Assembly (NCBI RefSeq): GCF_014201195.1
Contig: NZ_JACHDS010000001.1
Span: 1,922,001 to 1,986,000 of the forward strand
DNA: 64,000 nucleotides
Origin: Nocardiopsis mwathae
GTDB taxonomy: Bacteria > Actinomycetota > Actinomycetes > Streptosporangiales > Streptosporangiaceae
Direction: 5' to 3'
The notes below the pieces were generated by a model that searched no databases, was not told the origin of the DNA, and saw only the letters and a list, made by a program, of their open reading frames with translations. A program made the translations under genes and the position numbers. Positions 26,678-35,409 of the stretch are shown here, in pieces. Positions within the stretch are counted from its first letter, which is position 1; each line of letters opens with the position of its first letter.

Positions 26678-28168
26678 CTATTCCAGCGGGGTGATGTAGG
26701 GCTCGCCCTCGGCGGCCCGGATGGATTGCGGACCGGCCACCTCGATGACCGGGATGACCTTGCCTCCGGGATTGCCGCCGCGCGTCTGGCTGAAGCTCAG
26801 CGTTCCACTGGCGCCGGGCACGCTGTGCTCGGTCTGGAGCAGGAGCAGCGCGTCCAGCACGTGCGACGGGAGCAGCTCCTGTCCCTCGGCCGGTTGGGCG
26901 ATGCGGATCGCGCCGACCGCCGTCGCCATCGCGTCGTGGTGCATGACCGCGTACCCGTCGGCGAGGGCATCGCCGCTGCGGCCGGAGAAGTCCTCGTAGG
27001 CGGCGAGGAAGGCCGGGAAGTGCTCGGGCGCCGCGTCGAGATCGCGCGACCAGCCCGGATCGGTGGCCGACGCGTAGGCGATGGTGATGTTGCCGTCCTC
27101 CAGTTGCGCCAGCGCCTCCTCGTCCTCCAGGACGGACAGCCCCGTCACCGAGAAGACGAGGGTCAGCGGTTCGTCCCGGCAGACCCGAACGGACAGCGCG
27201 TCGACGAGTCCGTGCAGGTCGTGCGTGCGTCCGGCATAGACGACCACGTCGGGGCCGGCGGTGCAGATGTTGCGCGTCACCGCGTCGAACAGCCCCGCGC
27301 GCACATCATCACCCATCGTCGACCCGCGGAACGGCTGCGGCGGGAACCGCAGCAACTCGGGAAGTTCACGCTCGTAGGCCGTGCGCAGGGTGGAGACGAA
27401 CAGGTCGGGTTCGTTGGAGTCGTAGACCAGGATGCCCGACTCCAGCTCCTCGCGCTCCTCGATGTAGGCGCGCAGCGCCGTCACGTAGTCGGTGTTGCTC
27501 GGCGAGGCGCGCAGCAGGCCGGGGATCGCGTCGTGGTCGAGGCCGTCGGCGGTCACGACGGCCGACACCATCGGGATGTCCTTCGCGGAGAAGTAGTGGG
27601 CCGCGTCCGCGGTGGCGGTGATGCTCACCCCCATGCCGATCACCGCGACCAGGGGGGCCTCATCGTCCGCGGTCATCTCGGCGAGCCGTCGGGCGACGGG
27701 CTCCCACTGCTCCTGGCGGCTGCCCTCGTTGGCCAGGTACAGCTGCACCAGCGGCAGCCGGTCGCCGAACTCCACACCGTGGTTGGCGCGCATCTGCGCG
27801 ACGTAGGCGCCCTCCAGTGCGCTGCGCACCCGCGAGGCGTCCAGGGGGCTGACGTCGGTCGGCGTCAACGTGGTCAGCAGCGCGACCCTGACGTGCGGCC
27901 GGCCCTGCTCGGCGACCCGGTCGTTCTCCGCTTTGATCCGCTCCTGGATCGCGTCGAACCGCTGATCGAAGACGAAGGCCCCGTCGGTGACCCCGACGCA
28001 CTCGCCGTCGACGAGTGCTATCCCGGACCGGGGACCACCGCACATCCAGGCGGGATAGGACCACACGCCGATCCCCGCCAGCACGACGAGCGCCATCGCG
28101 ATCGCGGCCCGCCGCAGCCAGGTCCGCCGCTGCGGGGGAGTGGGGGTGAAGGGGCTGGGGGCGTTCAT
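26678..28168 (-). CDS. membrane-anchored type-1 periplasmic-binding-like protein
   Basis: 496 residues. A short basic cytoplasmic N-terminus is followed by one membrane helix (AAIAMALVVLAGIGVWSYPAW) that lacks a lipobox. The outside part is a branched-chain-amino-acid-type binding fold (RVALLTTLTP, APLVAVIGMGVSITATADAAHYF, IPMVSAVVTADGLD, GILVYDSNEPDLFVSTLRTAYE). No permease or ABC ATPase is adjacent, so it is probably a sensor or receptor rather than a transporter subunit. It lies 63 bases downstream of the STAND-like ATPase gene on the same strand, as a two-gene operon. Confidence 0.8.
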   Translation of the reverse strand: MNAPSPFTPTPPQRRTWLRRAAIAMALVVLAGIGVWSYPAWMCGGPRSGIALVDGECVGVTDGAFVFDQRFDAIQERIKAENDRVAEQGRPHVRVALLTTLTPTDVSPLDASRVRSALEGAYVAQMRANHGVEFGDRLPLVQLYLANEGSRQEQWEPVARRLAEMTADDEAPLVAVIGMGVSITATADAAHYFSAKDIPMVSAVVTADGLDHDAIPGLLRASPSNTDYVTALRAYIEEREELESGILVYDSNEPDLFVSTLRTAYERELPELLRFPPQPFRGSTMGDDVRAGLFDAVTRNICTAGPDVVVYAGRTHDLHGLVDALSVRVCRDEPLTLVFSVTGLSVLEDEEALAQLEDGNITIAYASATDPGWSRDLDAAPEHFPAFLAAYEDFSGRSGDALADGYAVMHHDAMATAVGAIRIAQPAEGQELLPSHVLDALLLLQTEHSVPGASGTLSFSQTRGGNPGGKVIPVIEVAGPQSIRAAEGEPYITPLE

Positions 28169-28231
28169 CTTCCGCGCTTCTCCTCACGCGTGTCGGGGTG
28201 GCGGCCGCGGCGGGTCGGGGAGGCGGGCGGC

Positions 28232-30265
28232 TCACGACCACAGGCGGGCCAGCCGGTCGTGCTCGTCGGCAGCCTGGAACAGTTCCGCCGAGCCGCCCGG
28301 GGAACCCAGCGCCAGGGAGCGGTAGTCGGCGGCGATCCGCTCGTGGAGGTGGCGCCGCCCCGGGCCGGTCATCGGGTCGGCGGCCAGCCACAGGGCGGCG
28401 ACCAGCCGCCGGGTCTCGATGCGGGCGGCGCCGGGGCTCGCCGGTCCGCCCTCCTCGGCGGCCCGGGCCAGCAGGGTGTGTACGTGCTCGATGGGTGCGG
28501 GCCGGTCCAGCGCGACATCGGCGCGGGGAGCGCGCGTCACGGCGGTCAGCAGCTCGTTCCAGGTGCGGGGCGCCGCGCCGTTCACCGCGGGCTCGCCGCC
28601 GACACCGGCGAACCGTTCCTCCAGCGCGTCGGCGACGCGGACCAGGTCGCCGAGGGCCAGCGTGTAGTACAGCTCGCCGACGGCATCGCCCCGGCGCCGG
28701 GCCTCCGCGCACAGCCAGCCGAAGACCCGGGGCCAGTTGGTCTTGGTGTTGGGCCCGCGCCGGGCCAGCCGTCGCAGCAGGAGGCGGTGGAGCAGCGCCT
28801 CCCCGCCGTTGCCGTGGGCGAAGTGCGGGGCAGGGCGCCGCAGTTCGGCGCGGTCCCGGTAGGCGGGCTGGACCAGCCGGCTCTTCTGCGCCAGCCGTAG
28901 CGCGTCGGCCCCGGTTCGGGCGGCGGCGCAGGTGGCCATCGCGTGGATGAGGCCCTTGGGGGCGGAAACGCCGCCGGGCAGGCCGATCAGGTCGCCGAAC
29001 AGCTGCGTCTCCTCCTGGGCCGTGGGGAACGCGGCCGGGTCGTCGACCCCGGCCAGGACCCGGCCCAGGCTCTGGTGGGGCGGCATGCGGTCGATGGCGT
29101 CGAGCAGCCGCCGCGTCGACCCGGGGTGGCCGCCGGTGAAACCGCGGATGATCCTGTTGGCGTGGCGGTAGGTCTTGTGGCCGACGCCCCGGACGGCCAT
29201 CAGGGTGTCGGTCTCCTCATCGGTGAGATCGCCGAGCCGATACCGGGTCCAGTCGGGAGGCCGGTCGCCGGGGCGGGGACGGGGGCGGACGGCCTCGACG
29301 GGGTCGTCGGCGCTCACGGTGACCGCGGCCTCGTCGGACAGCGTCCACAGCAGCGGACCGCGGCTGGTCGCCACGATGGTCAGTGCCCCGTCGCGGTCGT
29401 CGACCTCGGCCCTGCGGCGGGCGCGGGCGAGGTGTTCGAGCAGGGTGCCGCCGGGGGCGTCGTCGGCGTTGTCCAGCAGGACGACCGGGGTCAGCAGCCA
29501 GGAGGCCGAGCGCCCGCCGTGTGCGAAGGCGTCACGCAGGTCGGCGAGGAAGGCCGCGCAGAGCACGTCGACGGCGCGCTCGCGGCCGCCGTGGCGGTGC
29601 GTCGCGTTCCACTGCTGGTTGAGCTCCACCAGCGCGTCGACGGGGTCGTCGGCGCCTCCGGCGTCACGGTGCCGGTACCAGTCCTGGTGGCGGCCGAGGA
29701 AGGGGCGGCTGCTCAGTGTCCAGGAGGTCAGGGCGCCCACGGCGGTGGCGACCGGTCGGCGCAGCGCCCGCGAGGCGGGATGCCCGGCAAAGGGAACGGC
29801 GGACACGACATCGCCCGCGGTTTCGCCGAGGAGTTCTTCGACGCGGTCGAGCTTGCGGTGTTTCTTGATTTCCGCGATGACGCGTTCCCGCGCACCATTG
29901 CGGTCGGTGTGGCCGAGGTCCAGCCGCAGAACCGATTGGCCGATGATCAGCCGGGGAAAATGCAGGCGGCCGTAGTTGGGGGTGTGACGGCTCAGACCGA
30001 AGGCCAGGGCGGAGAGCAGCTGGGCCGCATCTGCCTGCGGGCTGTGCCGGACATCGATGTGGGCGTGGGGCACCTGCTGGTGCAGAAGCCCGGAGACGTG
30101 GTCCAGCAGGGCGGTCTTTCCGATGCCGTGCATGCCCTCGAACACCAGGATCGGCCGCCGCGCGCCCGTCGGCGTCCCCTCCGGCCCGGGGCGCGTCATG
30201 AGGTGCCGAATGGCCGCGATGGCATGTTCGCGCCCGACGATGCCTCTGCCGTCCGAATTCACCAC
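28232..30265 (-). CDS. STAND/NACHT-like P-loop ATPase
   Basis: About 677 residues. The start region IVGREHAIAAIRHLM is the classic lead-in of STAND/AAA_16 NTPases. Walker A GMHGIGKT is at residues 44-51, Walker B VVLLDNADD at 261-269 and a sensor-like LTIVATSRGPLLW at 295-307. A winged-helix and helical C-terminal part follow without recognisable WD or TPR repeats. The start is uncertain: two adjacent GTG codons (30265, 30262) overlap an AGGAGG too close to serve them, and the longer frame has no other credible start. The binding-protein gene follows 63 bases later. Confidence 0.75.
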   Translation of the reverse strand: MVNSDGRGIVGREHAIAAIRHLMTRPGPEGTPTGARRPILVFEGMHGIGKTALLDHVSGLLHQQVPHAHIDVRHSPQADAAQLLSALAFGLSRHTPNYGRLHFPRLIIGQSVLRLDLGHTDRNGARERVIAEIKKHRKLDRVEELLGETAGDVVSAVPFAGHPASRALRRPVATAVGALTSWTLSSRPFLGRHQDWYRHRDAGGADDPVDALVELNQQWNATHRHGGRERAVDVLCAAFLADLRDAFAHGGRSASWLLTPVVLLDNADDAPGGTLLEHLARARRRAEVDDRDGALTIVATSRGPLLWTLSDEAAVTVSADDPVEAVRPRPRPGDRPPDWTRYRLGDLTDEETDTLMAVRGVGHKTYRHANRIIRGFTGGHPGSTRRLLDAIDRMPPHQSLGRVLAGVDDPAAFPTAQEETQLFGDLIGLPGGVSAPKGLIHAMATCAAARTGADALRLAQKSRLVQPAYRDRAELRRPAPHFAHGNGGEALLHRLLLRRLARRGPNTKTNWPRVFGWLCAEARRRGDAVGELYYTLALGDLVRVADALEERFAGVGGEPAVNGAAPRTWNELLTAVTRAPRADVALDRPAPIEHVHTLLARAAEEGGPASPGAARIETRRLVAALWLAADPMTGPGRRHLHERIAADYRSLALGSPGGSAELFQAADEHDRLARLWS

Positions 30266-30843
30266 CTCCTCATTTGCCTTGTCCGTATCCCGCGTGAACG
30301 TTCGATAATAACGATGGCGGGGGTGAATGTCCGCGACGTATGCGAATTTGGAATGATCAACACCTGCTTCGATCCTCCGACCTGCGGTGATCTGTGGATC
30401 GGTGTCCGCATCCGGTCGCCGACTCCCGTGCGGCAGGTCGGCGGGTGGAATTTCGCGGATTCGCCAGGTCGAAATGCGCGATCCCGAGCCGAAGGGAAAG
30501 AATGAGCCCCCTGGCGGCACAGGAGGCGATTCTCTCCCCATCCGTCGCGAGCATCCGCTCTCCGCTACTTCTCCGGCCCCCTCCGCGCGTCGGTGGCCGC
30601 CGGCGCGACGCCGAGCCGCGCGGGGCCCCGTGGCGGGCCCCGCGCCGCGGCGGCTGGACAGGGGCGCATACACTGAACCGTGACCATTGCGCCGCCTGAG
30701 GCCGGTGATCACGCGGGTGCCGTCCGACCCGCCGGGATGACATGCGGTGACGAACGTCGCGAAAGCGCACGGTTGCGAACCATCACCGCCGTCCGCGCGT
30801 CTCACATGTCATCAATCCAACGTCGAACCAGCGGAGGTGGATC
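30266..30843. other. 578-bp divergent spacer with an internal hairpin
   Basis: The 30266-30370 part is AT-rich (GATAATAACGATGG) and probably holds the STAND-operon promoter. A strong hairpin sits at 30618-30645. The part just before the aminotransferase has CATACACTG near 30668, a possible -10 element. No gene seen. Confidence 0.5.
30618..30645. terminator. hairpin between divergent genes
   Basis: A perfect 11-bp stem, GCGCGGGGCCC (30618-30628) with GGGCCCCGCGC (30635-30645), and a 6-base loop. A terminator-like structure between two divergent genes has no obvious transcript to end, so it may belong to an unmarked transcript or to a leader. Confidence 0.5.
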
Positions 30844-32172
30844 GTGTCCCAAGATCCCCGAGAACCCCACCGGCAGCCCTCGACGCAGGGCTCGCGGATC
30901 GACCCCTACGTCGGCGCCTACGCCGCACGGGCCCAGGGGATGGTGGCCTCGGAGGTCCGGGCACTCTTCGCCGTCGCATCGCGCCCCGAAGTGGTCTCCC
31001 TCGCGGGCGGCATGCCCAACGTCGGCGCGCTGCCGCTGGACCGCATGGGCGAGATCGTGCAGCAGGTCGTCGCCGAACAGGGCGCCACGGCGCTCCAGTA
31101 CGGCTCCGCCCAGGGCGACCCCGTGCTGCGCGAACAGATCTGCGAGGTCATGGGCCTCGAAGGCATCGAGGCCGACGCCGACGACGTCATCGTCACCGTC
31201 GGCTCCCAGCAGGCCCTCGACCTCGTCACCCGCGTCTTCGTCGACCCCGGCGACGTCGTGCTGTGCGAGGCGCCCACCTACGTCACCGCCATCAACACCT
31301 TCGCCGCCTTCCAGGCCGACATCCGCCACGTCGCCATGGACGAGGACGGCGTGCTCCCCGAGGCGCTGGAGGAGCACCTCACCCGGCTCGCCGCCGAGGG
31401 GCGCACGGTCAAGTTCTTCTACACGATCCCCAACTTCCAGAACCCCGGCGGCGTGACCCTCACCGCCGAGCGCCGCCGCCGCGTCCTGGAGATCTGCCGG
31501 CGCCACGGCCTGCTGGTGCTGGAGGACAACCCCTACGGCCTGCTGCGCTATGAGGGCGAGCCCGAGCGCCCGCTGCGCGCGGATGCCCCCGACAACGTCA
31601 TCTACCTCGGCTCCTTCTCCAAGACGCTGTCCCCGGGCTTCCGCATCGGCTGGGCGCTGGCGCCCTCCGCGGTGCGCGCCAAGCTCGTACTGGCCGCCGA
31701 GTCCGCGATGCTCAGCCACTCCACCTTCAACCAGATGGTGGTGGGCCGCTACCTGTCCACCCACCCGTGGCGGGAGCAGATCAAGGACTTCAACGAGATG
31801 TACCGGGAGCGCCGCGACGCCATGTTCGGCGCGCTCGACGCGCTCATGCCGGCCGGGACCACCTGGACCCGCCCCGAGGGCGGCTTCTTCGTCTGGGTCA
31901 CCCTGCCCGAAGGGCTCGACGCCAAGGCCATGCTGCCGCGCGCCGTCACCGAGCGCGTCGCCTACGTGCCGGGCACCGGTTTCTACGCCGGCGACGAGGG
32001 GCACCGCAACATGCGCCTGTCGTTCTGCTACCCCACCCCCGAGCAGATCCGCGAGGGCGTGCGGCGCCTCGTCGGCGTGATCAAGAACGAGATGTCGCTG
32101 CGTGATACGTTCGGCAGCACGTCGGTCCCGCCCACCAGGGGCAGCGACGCGCCGACGCCCGACATCCCCTGA
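30844..32172 (+). CDS. PLP-dependent class I/II aminotransferase (LysN/2-aminoadipate type)
   Basis: 442 residues of fold-type I. The sequence VVSLAGGMPNVGALPLD near the start, LQYGSAQGDPVLREQI, YTIPNFQNPGG, LVLEDNPYGLLRYEG and the PLP-lysine motif YLGSFSKTLSPGFRIGW match the 2-aminoadipate/aromatic aminotransferase group. There is no MocR helix-turn-helix. The GTG at 30844 has GGAGGTGG upstream. The C-terminal tail (SLRDTFGSTSVPPTRG onward) is unconserved. It is 56 bases from the ATP-grasp ligase gene, which suggests that the amino acid it makes is ligated by that enzyme. Confidence 0.88.
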   Translation: MSQDPREPHRQPSTQGSRIDPYVGAYAARAQGMVASEVRALFAVASRPEVVSLAGGMPNVGALPLDRMGEIVQQVVAEQGATALQYGSAQGDPVLREQICEVMGLEGIEADADDVIVTVGSQQALDLVTRVFVDPGDVVLCEAPTYVTAINTFAAFQADIRHVAMDEDGVLPEALEEHLTRLAAEGRTVKFFYTIPNFQNPGGVTLTAERRRRVLEICRRHGLLVLEDNPYGLLRYEGEPERPLRADAPDNVIYLGSFSKTLSPGFRIGWALAPSAVRAKLVLAAESAMLSHSTFNQMVVGRYLSTHPWREQIKDFNEMYRERRDAMFGALDALMPAGTTWTRPEGGFFVWVTLPEGLDAKAMLPRAVTERVAYVPGTGFYAGDEGHRNMRLSFCYPTPEQIREGVRRLVGVIKNEMSLRDTFGSTSVPPTRGSDAPTPDIP

Positions 32173-32228
32173 CCCGCGAGGCGGGATCCGCCGTGGTGGC
32201 ATCAGCAGGACAGAAAGAAGGCAGGACC

Positions 32229-33179
32229 GTGGCCGATCTCGACCGTGTGCTCGTACTGGCGGGCGGAATGTCCCCCGAGCACGAGGTCAGTGTGCGCTCC
32301 GGGCGACGCGTCGCCGAGGCGCTGCGCCGCCTGGACATCGAAGTGCAGGTCGCCGACGTCGACTCCGCGCTGCTGGGCATGCTGCGCAGCGACCCGCCGC
32401 AGGTCGTCTTCCCGGTGCTGCACGGCGCGGCGGGCGAGGACGGCGCCATCCGGGAGATCCTGGAGTTGAGCGGCGTCCCCTACGTCGGCGCGCCGCCGCA
32501 GGCGTGCCGGGTGGCCTTCGCCAAGCCGACGGCCAAGGCGCTGGTCGCCGAGCAGGGCGTGGCGGTGCCGCGCGGGGTGACGCTGCCGAAGTCGGCCTTC
32601 CACGACCTGGGCGCTCCGGAGCTGCTGGAGCGCATCGTGGCGACGCTGGGGGAGTCCCTGTTCGTCAAGCCCGACCAGGGCGGTTCGGCGTTCGGCGCGA
32701 TGCCGGTCGACGCGCCCGAGGCGCTGTCGGCCGCACTGGTGAGCTGCTTCGCCTACGGTGACCACGCGCTGATCGAGGAGCGTGTGCGCGGCACCGAGAT
32801 CGCGGTCGGCGTCCTGGACACGGGCGACGGACCGGTGGCGCTGCCGCCGGTGGAGATCGTGCCCGACGGCGGAGTGTACGACTACGCGGCGCGCTACACG
32901 GCCGGCCGCACGGAGTTCTTCTGCCCGGCCCGCCTGGACGAGGAGACCGTGCGCGCGGCCTCGGAGGCCGCCCTGACGGCGCACCGGGCACTGGGCCTGC
33001 GCGACCTGTCGCGCACCGACCTCATCGTCGACGCCGAGGGCGTCGTGCGTTTCCTGGAGGTCAACGTGGCTCCCGGGATGACGGAGACGTCCACCTTCCC
33101 GATGGCGGTCGAGGCCGCCGACCGCGACTTCGCCCTGACCTGCCGCGAACTCGCCCACCGCGCCCTGCTGCGCGGCTGA
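32229..33179 (+). CDS. D-alanine-D-alanine-ligase-like ATP-grasp enzyme
   Basis: 316 residues. The N-terminal LAGGMSPEHEVSVRSG, the middle VFPVLHGAAGEDGAIREILELSGVPYVGAPP and SLFVKPDQGGSAFGA, and the late RTDLIVDAEGVVRFLEVNVAPGMTETSTFPMA follow the Ddl plan, with the EVNxxPGMTxxS active-site motif. It is shorter than most Ddl enzymes (about 340-370) and lies outside any dcw or mur cluster. It may therefore be a paralogue that ligates another dipeptide. GTG at 32229 has AAGG 7 bases upstream. Confidence 0.83.
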   Translation: MADLDRVLVLAGGMSPEHEVSVRSGRRVAEALRRLDIEVQVADVDSALLGMLRSDPPQVVFPVLHGAAGEDGAIREILELSGVPYVGAPPQACRVAFAKPTAKALVAEQGVAVPRGVTLPKSAFHDLGAPELLERIVATLGESLFVKPDQGGSAFGAMPVDAPEALSAALVSCFAYGDHALIEERVRGTEIAVGVLDTGDGPVALPPVEIVPDGGVYDYAARYTAGRTEFFCPARLDEETVRAASEAALTAHRALGLRDLSRTDLIVDAEGVVRFLEVNVAPGMTETSTFPMAVEAADRDFALTCRELAHRALLRG

Positions 33180-33200
33180 TACCGGCGGCACCGATTCCAC

Positions 33201-33238
33201 GGGCTGGTCGGTGGCTCTGCAGAGCCACCGACCAGCCC
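33201..33238 (+). terminator. intrinsic terminator after the ligase gene
   Basis: A perfect palindrome with 18-base arms (33201-33218 and 33221-33238), followed by CCTTTCG. It lies 22 bases past the ligase stop codon. Confidence 0.85.
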
Positions 33239-33298
33239 CTTTCGTATGCCGCGCCCCAACCTCCCGCCAGCCGGAGGAAAATTCACCCTGGACTCCCC

Positions 33299-33321
33299 GT
33301 ACGACATACCGTACAGTGTAC
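33299..33321. promoter_or_regulatory. two overlapping palindromes
   Basis: GTACG-ACATAC-CGTAC (33299-33314) overlaps GTACA-G-TGTAC (33311-33321). Both are perfect, and together they lie 54-76 bases upstream of the NTF2-like gene. Overlapping GTAC half-sites look like an operator for a dimeric repressor. Confidence 0.5.
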
Positions 33322-33374
33322 GAGCCAACGCGGTCGAACGGGCGTGCCGCATAGCGCTACTGGAAAGGTGGGGC

Positions 33375-33824
33375 ATGACATTCTCGACCGGGGCTCACGG
33401 AATCACGACCGGCTACACGCCGACGGAGGAGGACCTGAGGAGCCTCGGATCCTGGTTCGCCCGCTACGACGAGCGCGCCGATGCGGGCGAGGCCGAGGGC
33501 ATGGTGGACATGGGCATGTTCCCGATGAACCTCGTCAGCGACGACTCGGCCGGCAACGGCGTCGCCGCCCAGTGGAGCCGCGAGCAGTACCTGCGGATGC
33601 TGACCCACCAGGTTCCCGAGGAAGGCACGGACCTCACGACCGAGTCCGTCCGCACCCCGGTGTTCCTCAGTCCCCAGCTGGCCGTGGTGTTCACGGAGGC
33701 CACCATGACCGTCAACGGCGAGACCATGAAGATGCACTACGCCGACGTCCTGGTGAAGTCCGACGGCGACTGGGCCTACCAGACCATGGTCCAGGGAGGC
33801 TGGGGCGACGCGATGAAGGGGTAG
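33375..33824 (+). CDS. NTF2/SnoaL-like protein
   Basis: 149 residues. An early helix (EEDLRSLGSWFARYDERADAG) followed by a strongly beta pattern ending in MKMHYADVLVKSDGDWAYQTMVQGGWGD is the nuclear-transport-factor-2 cone fold used by SnoaL-type enzymes and ligand-binding proteins. No catalytic residues can be assigned. The ATG at 33375 has GAAAGG 8 bases upstream. It is transcribed alone, between two terminators. Confidence 0.7.
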   Translation: MTFSTGAHGITTGYTPTEEDLRSLGSWFARYDERADAGEAEGMVDMGMFPMNLVSDDSAGNGVAAQWSREQYLRMLTHQVPEEGTDLTTESVRTPVFLSPQLAVVFTEATMTVNGETMKMHYADVLVKSDGDWAYQTMVQGGWGDAMKG

Positions 33825-33840
33825 TAGGGCCGATGAAGAC

Positions 33841-33867
33841 GTGCTCCAGGGCATCGCCCTGGAGCAC
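33841..33867. terminator. terminator after the NTF2-like gene
   Basis: A perfect 12-bp stem, GTGCTCCAGGGC (33841-33852) with GCCCTGGAGCAC (33856-33867), and a 3-base loop. The convergent DUF397 gene ends at 33895, so it can serve both strands. Confidence 0.8.
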
Positions 33868-33894
33868 TGTCGTATCTGCGGGGGATGGGGAGGG

Positions 33895-34086
33895 CTAGAC
33901 GAGTTCTCCGCGCTTGAGGCCGTCGACGAAGGATCTCCACTCACCCGCCCCGAACGCAAGCGATCCGAGGTGCCGGTGCTGGGTGTCTCGTACGAGCATC
34001 GTGCCTGGGGCTTGGCCGACCTCGACACAGTTGGCGCCAGTCGTGCTGCTGTAGCTTGACTTGCGCCATTGCCGGGGGTCATACAT
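33895..34086 (-). CDS. DUF397 small protein
   Basis: 63 residues. The motif WRKSSYSSTTGANCVEV is diagnostic of DUF397, with the usual ending WRSFVDGLK. These proteins are the small partners of XRE/DUF5753 regulators (BldB/WhiJ-like systems) that affect development in streptomycetes. Its ATG overlaps the last 8 bases of the upstream XRE gene, so the two are translationally coupled. Confidence 0.95.
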   Translation of the reverse strand: MYDPRQWRKSSYSSTTGANCVEVGQAPGTMLVRDTQHRHLGSLAFGAGEWRSFVDGLKRGELV

Positions 34087-34891
34087 TCGAGTGCTCTTTT
34101 CGTATCTGTTTCATGAGCTCTATCGAGGCGCTTGGGGGAAGCGCCTCGGCTTGCAGGTCGCCGAACCACGTTAGGAGCTGCTGGATCTGCTGCGGCTTGC
34201 TGACCACGGTCTCCCCGAAGCAGTGCTCCACATGCGCTACCTGCCTGCTGGCTTCTAGGGTCATCACACGGAAGGCGCCCTGAATCAAGGGGCGCCCCGG
34301 CGCGAACTGGGGCACCACGGATATGTGTATCAGGGGCCTAACGCTGAGGGACAGCAGATGGTCCAACTGATCGACCATGATTTCAGGGCTTCCGATGACC
34401 TGACGCAAGGTCCGCTCATCGATCACGAAGTAGAGGGTGGGGGATCGGTGTAGCGCGTCGAGGCGAGACGCCCTGGCAGCCACCTTCTCCTCGATATGTT
34501 CGTCCGGTGCCCCAGGCTCATGGCGTCGATAGATGGTGCGGATATACAGCGGAGACTGGAGCAAGCCTGGGATCGCTTCACTGGCCCGCTCGCGGATCAC
34601 ATTCGCAGCACGTTCAAGGCTGATGAAATGCTTCCACTCATCAGGTATGTCCCGGACCTCGCAAATCTGTTCCCAGAACTGCGTCAGTACGCCTCCGGTG
34701 CATAGGTACTCATCGAGAGTGACTGCTTGCTCCCTCGATGGGGTTCGTGTCCCTATTTCGAGCTTTCCGATCTGCTGTCGCGATACAAGCAGCTCGCCTG
34801 CGACCTCCCCCTGCGTTCGCCCAGCTAGCCTACGGAGTTTCCGTAGCCTCTTTCCCCACTCGTCCCATCCTGACCTGACTGTTTCTGCCAT
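34079..34891 (-). CDS. XRE-family regulator with DUF5753 (WhiJ-like)
   Basis: 270 residues. An N-terminal helix-turn-helix (LRKLRRLAGRTQGEVAGELLVSRQQIGKLEIGTRTPS) is followed by the DUF5753 effector domain (IPGLLQSPLYIRTIYRRHEPG, LHRSPTLYFVIDERTLRQVIGSPEIMVDQLDHLL, FGETVVSKPQQI). WhiJ-like proteins repress development-related promoters, and their DUF397 partner relieves them. The ATG at 34891 is preferred; an alternative at 34927 adds 12 residues. Base composition is clearly less GC-rich than the neighbours, with more A/T in third positions, which suggests recent transfer. Confidence 0.92.
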   Translation of the reverse strand: MAETVRSGWDEWGKRLRKLRRLAGRTQGEVAGELLVSRQQIGKLEIGTRTPSREQAVTLDEYLCTGGVLTQFWEQICEVRDIPDEWKHFISLERAANVIRERASEAIPGLLQSPLYIRTIYRRHEPGAPDEHIEEKVAARASRLDALHRSPTLYFVIDERTLRQVIGSPEIMVDQLDHLLSLSVRPLIHISVVPQFAPGRPLIQGAFRVMTLEASRQVAHVEHCFGETVVSKPQQIQQLLTWFGDLQAEALPPSASIELMKQIRKEHSNV

Positions 34892-35115
34892 GCACCAAGG
34901 ATGAACCAGGCATGCCCCAGCGTGCATCCGGTTCCCTTTGAAGCGCCAAGAATGTAGCGGTTATGGCAGGTCGTTCTTCCTCCCGGCATCTTGGTTTCAG
35001 GCGCTAAGAAAGGAGCTGGGATGGAAGTCAATCGGCCGCCGAGGGTGCGGCCTTACGTCCCTCACATGGTCCTGATAGCGGGACGCGTCATCGCACTGCG
35101 AATCACCGGGCGGCG

Positions 35116-35409
35116 GTGGGGCTAGTGTCCGCATCGGCTACATGGGTCACTCGCTCCGGGATCACGACCCTCACGCGGGGCCGAGTCCGGATCACCTACG
35201 ACCGCTACGCCGCCGAAAGCCGATGCTGGTCGGTGTACTTCGACGGTCGGCCCGCCGCCGAGCGCGTCGGGATGGACTCCGCCCACTGGGCCCTCCTCAT
35301 CAACGGCGTGCCCACCATGATCGAGGCCGTCGACCTGCTCAACGCCGCCAAGGGCGACCAGAACGCCCGCCGACGCCTCAAGAGCCAGAGCGCGGACAGA
35401 CGACGCTAG
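35116..35409 (+). CDS. small hypothetical protein
   Basis: 97 residues (or 94 from a second GTG at 35125). It contains VRITYDRYAAESRCWSVYFDG and AHWALLINGVPTMIEAVDLLNAAKGDQNARRRLKSQ. The even mix of residue types and high third-position GC argue for a real gene. No family is recognised. It is divergent from the XRE gene and convergent with the HigA-like gene, in a patch of small regulatory genes. Confidence 0.55.
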   Translation: MGLVSASATWVTRSGITTLTRGRVRITYDRYAAESRCWSVYFDGRPAAERVGMDSAHWALLINGVPTMIEAVDLLNAAKGDQNARRRLKSQSADRRR

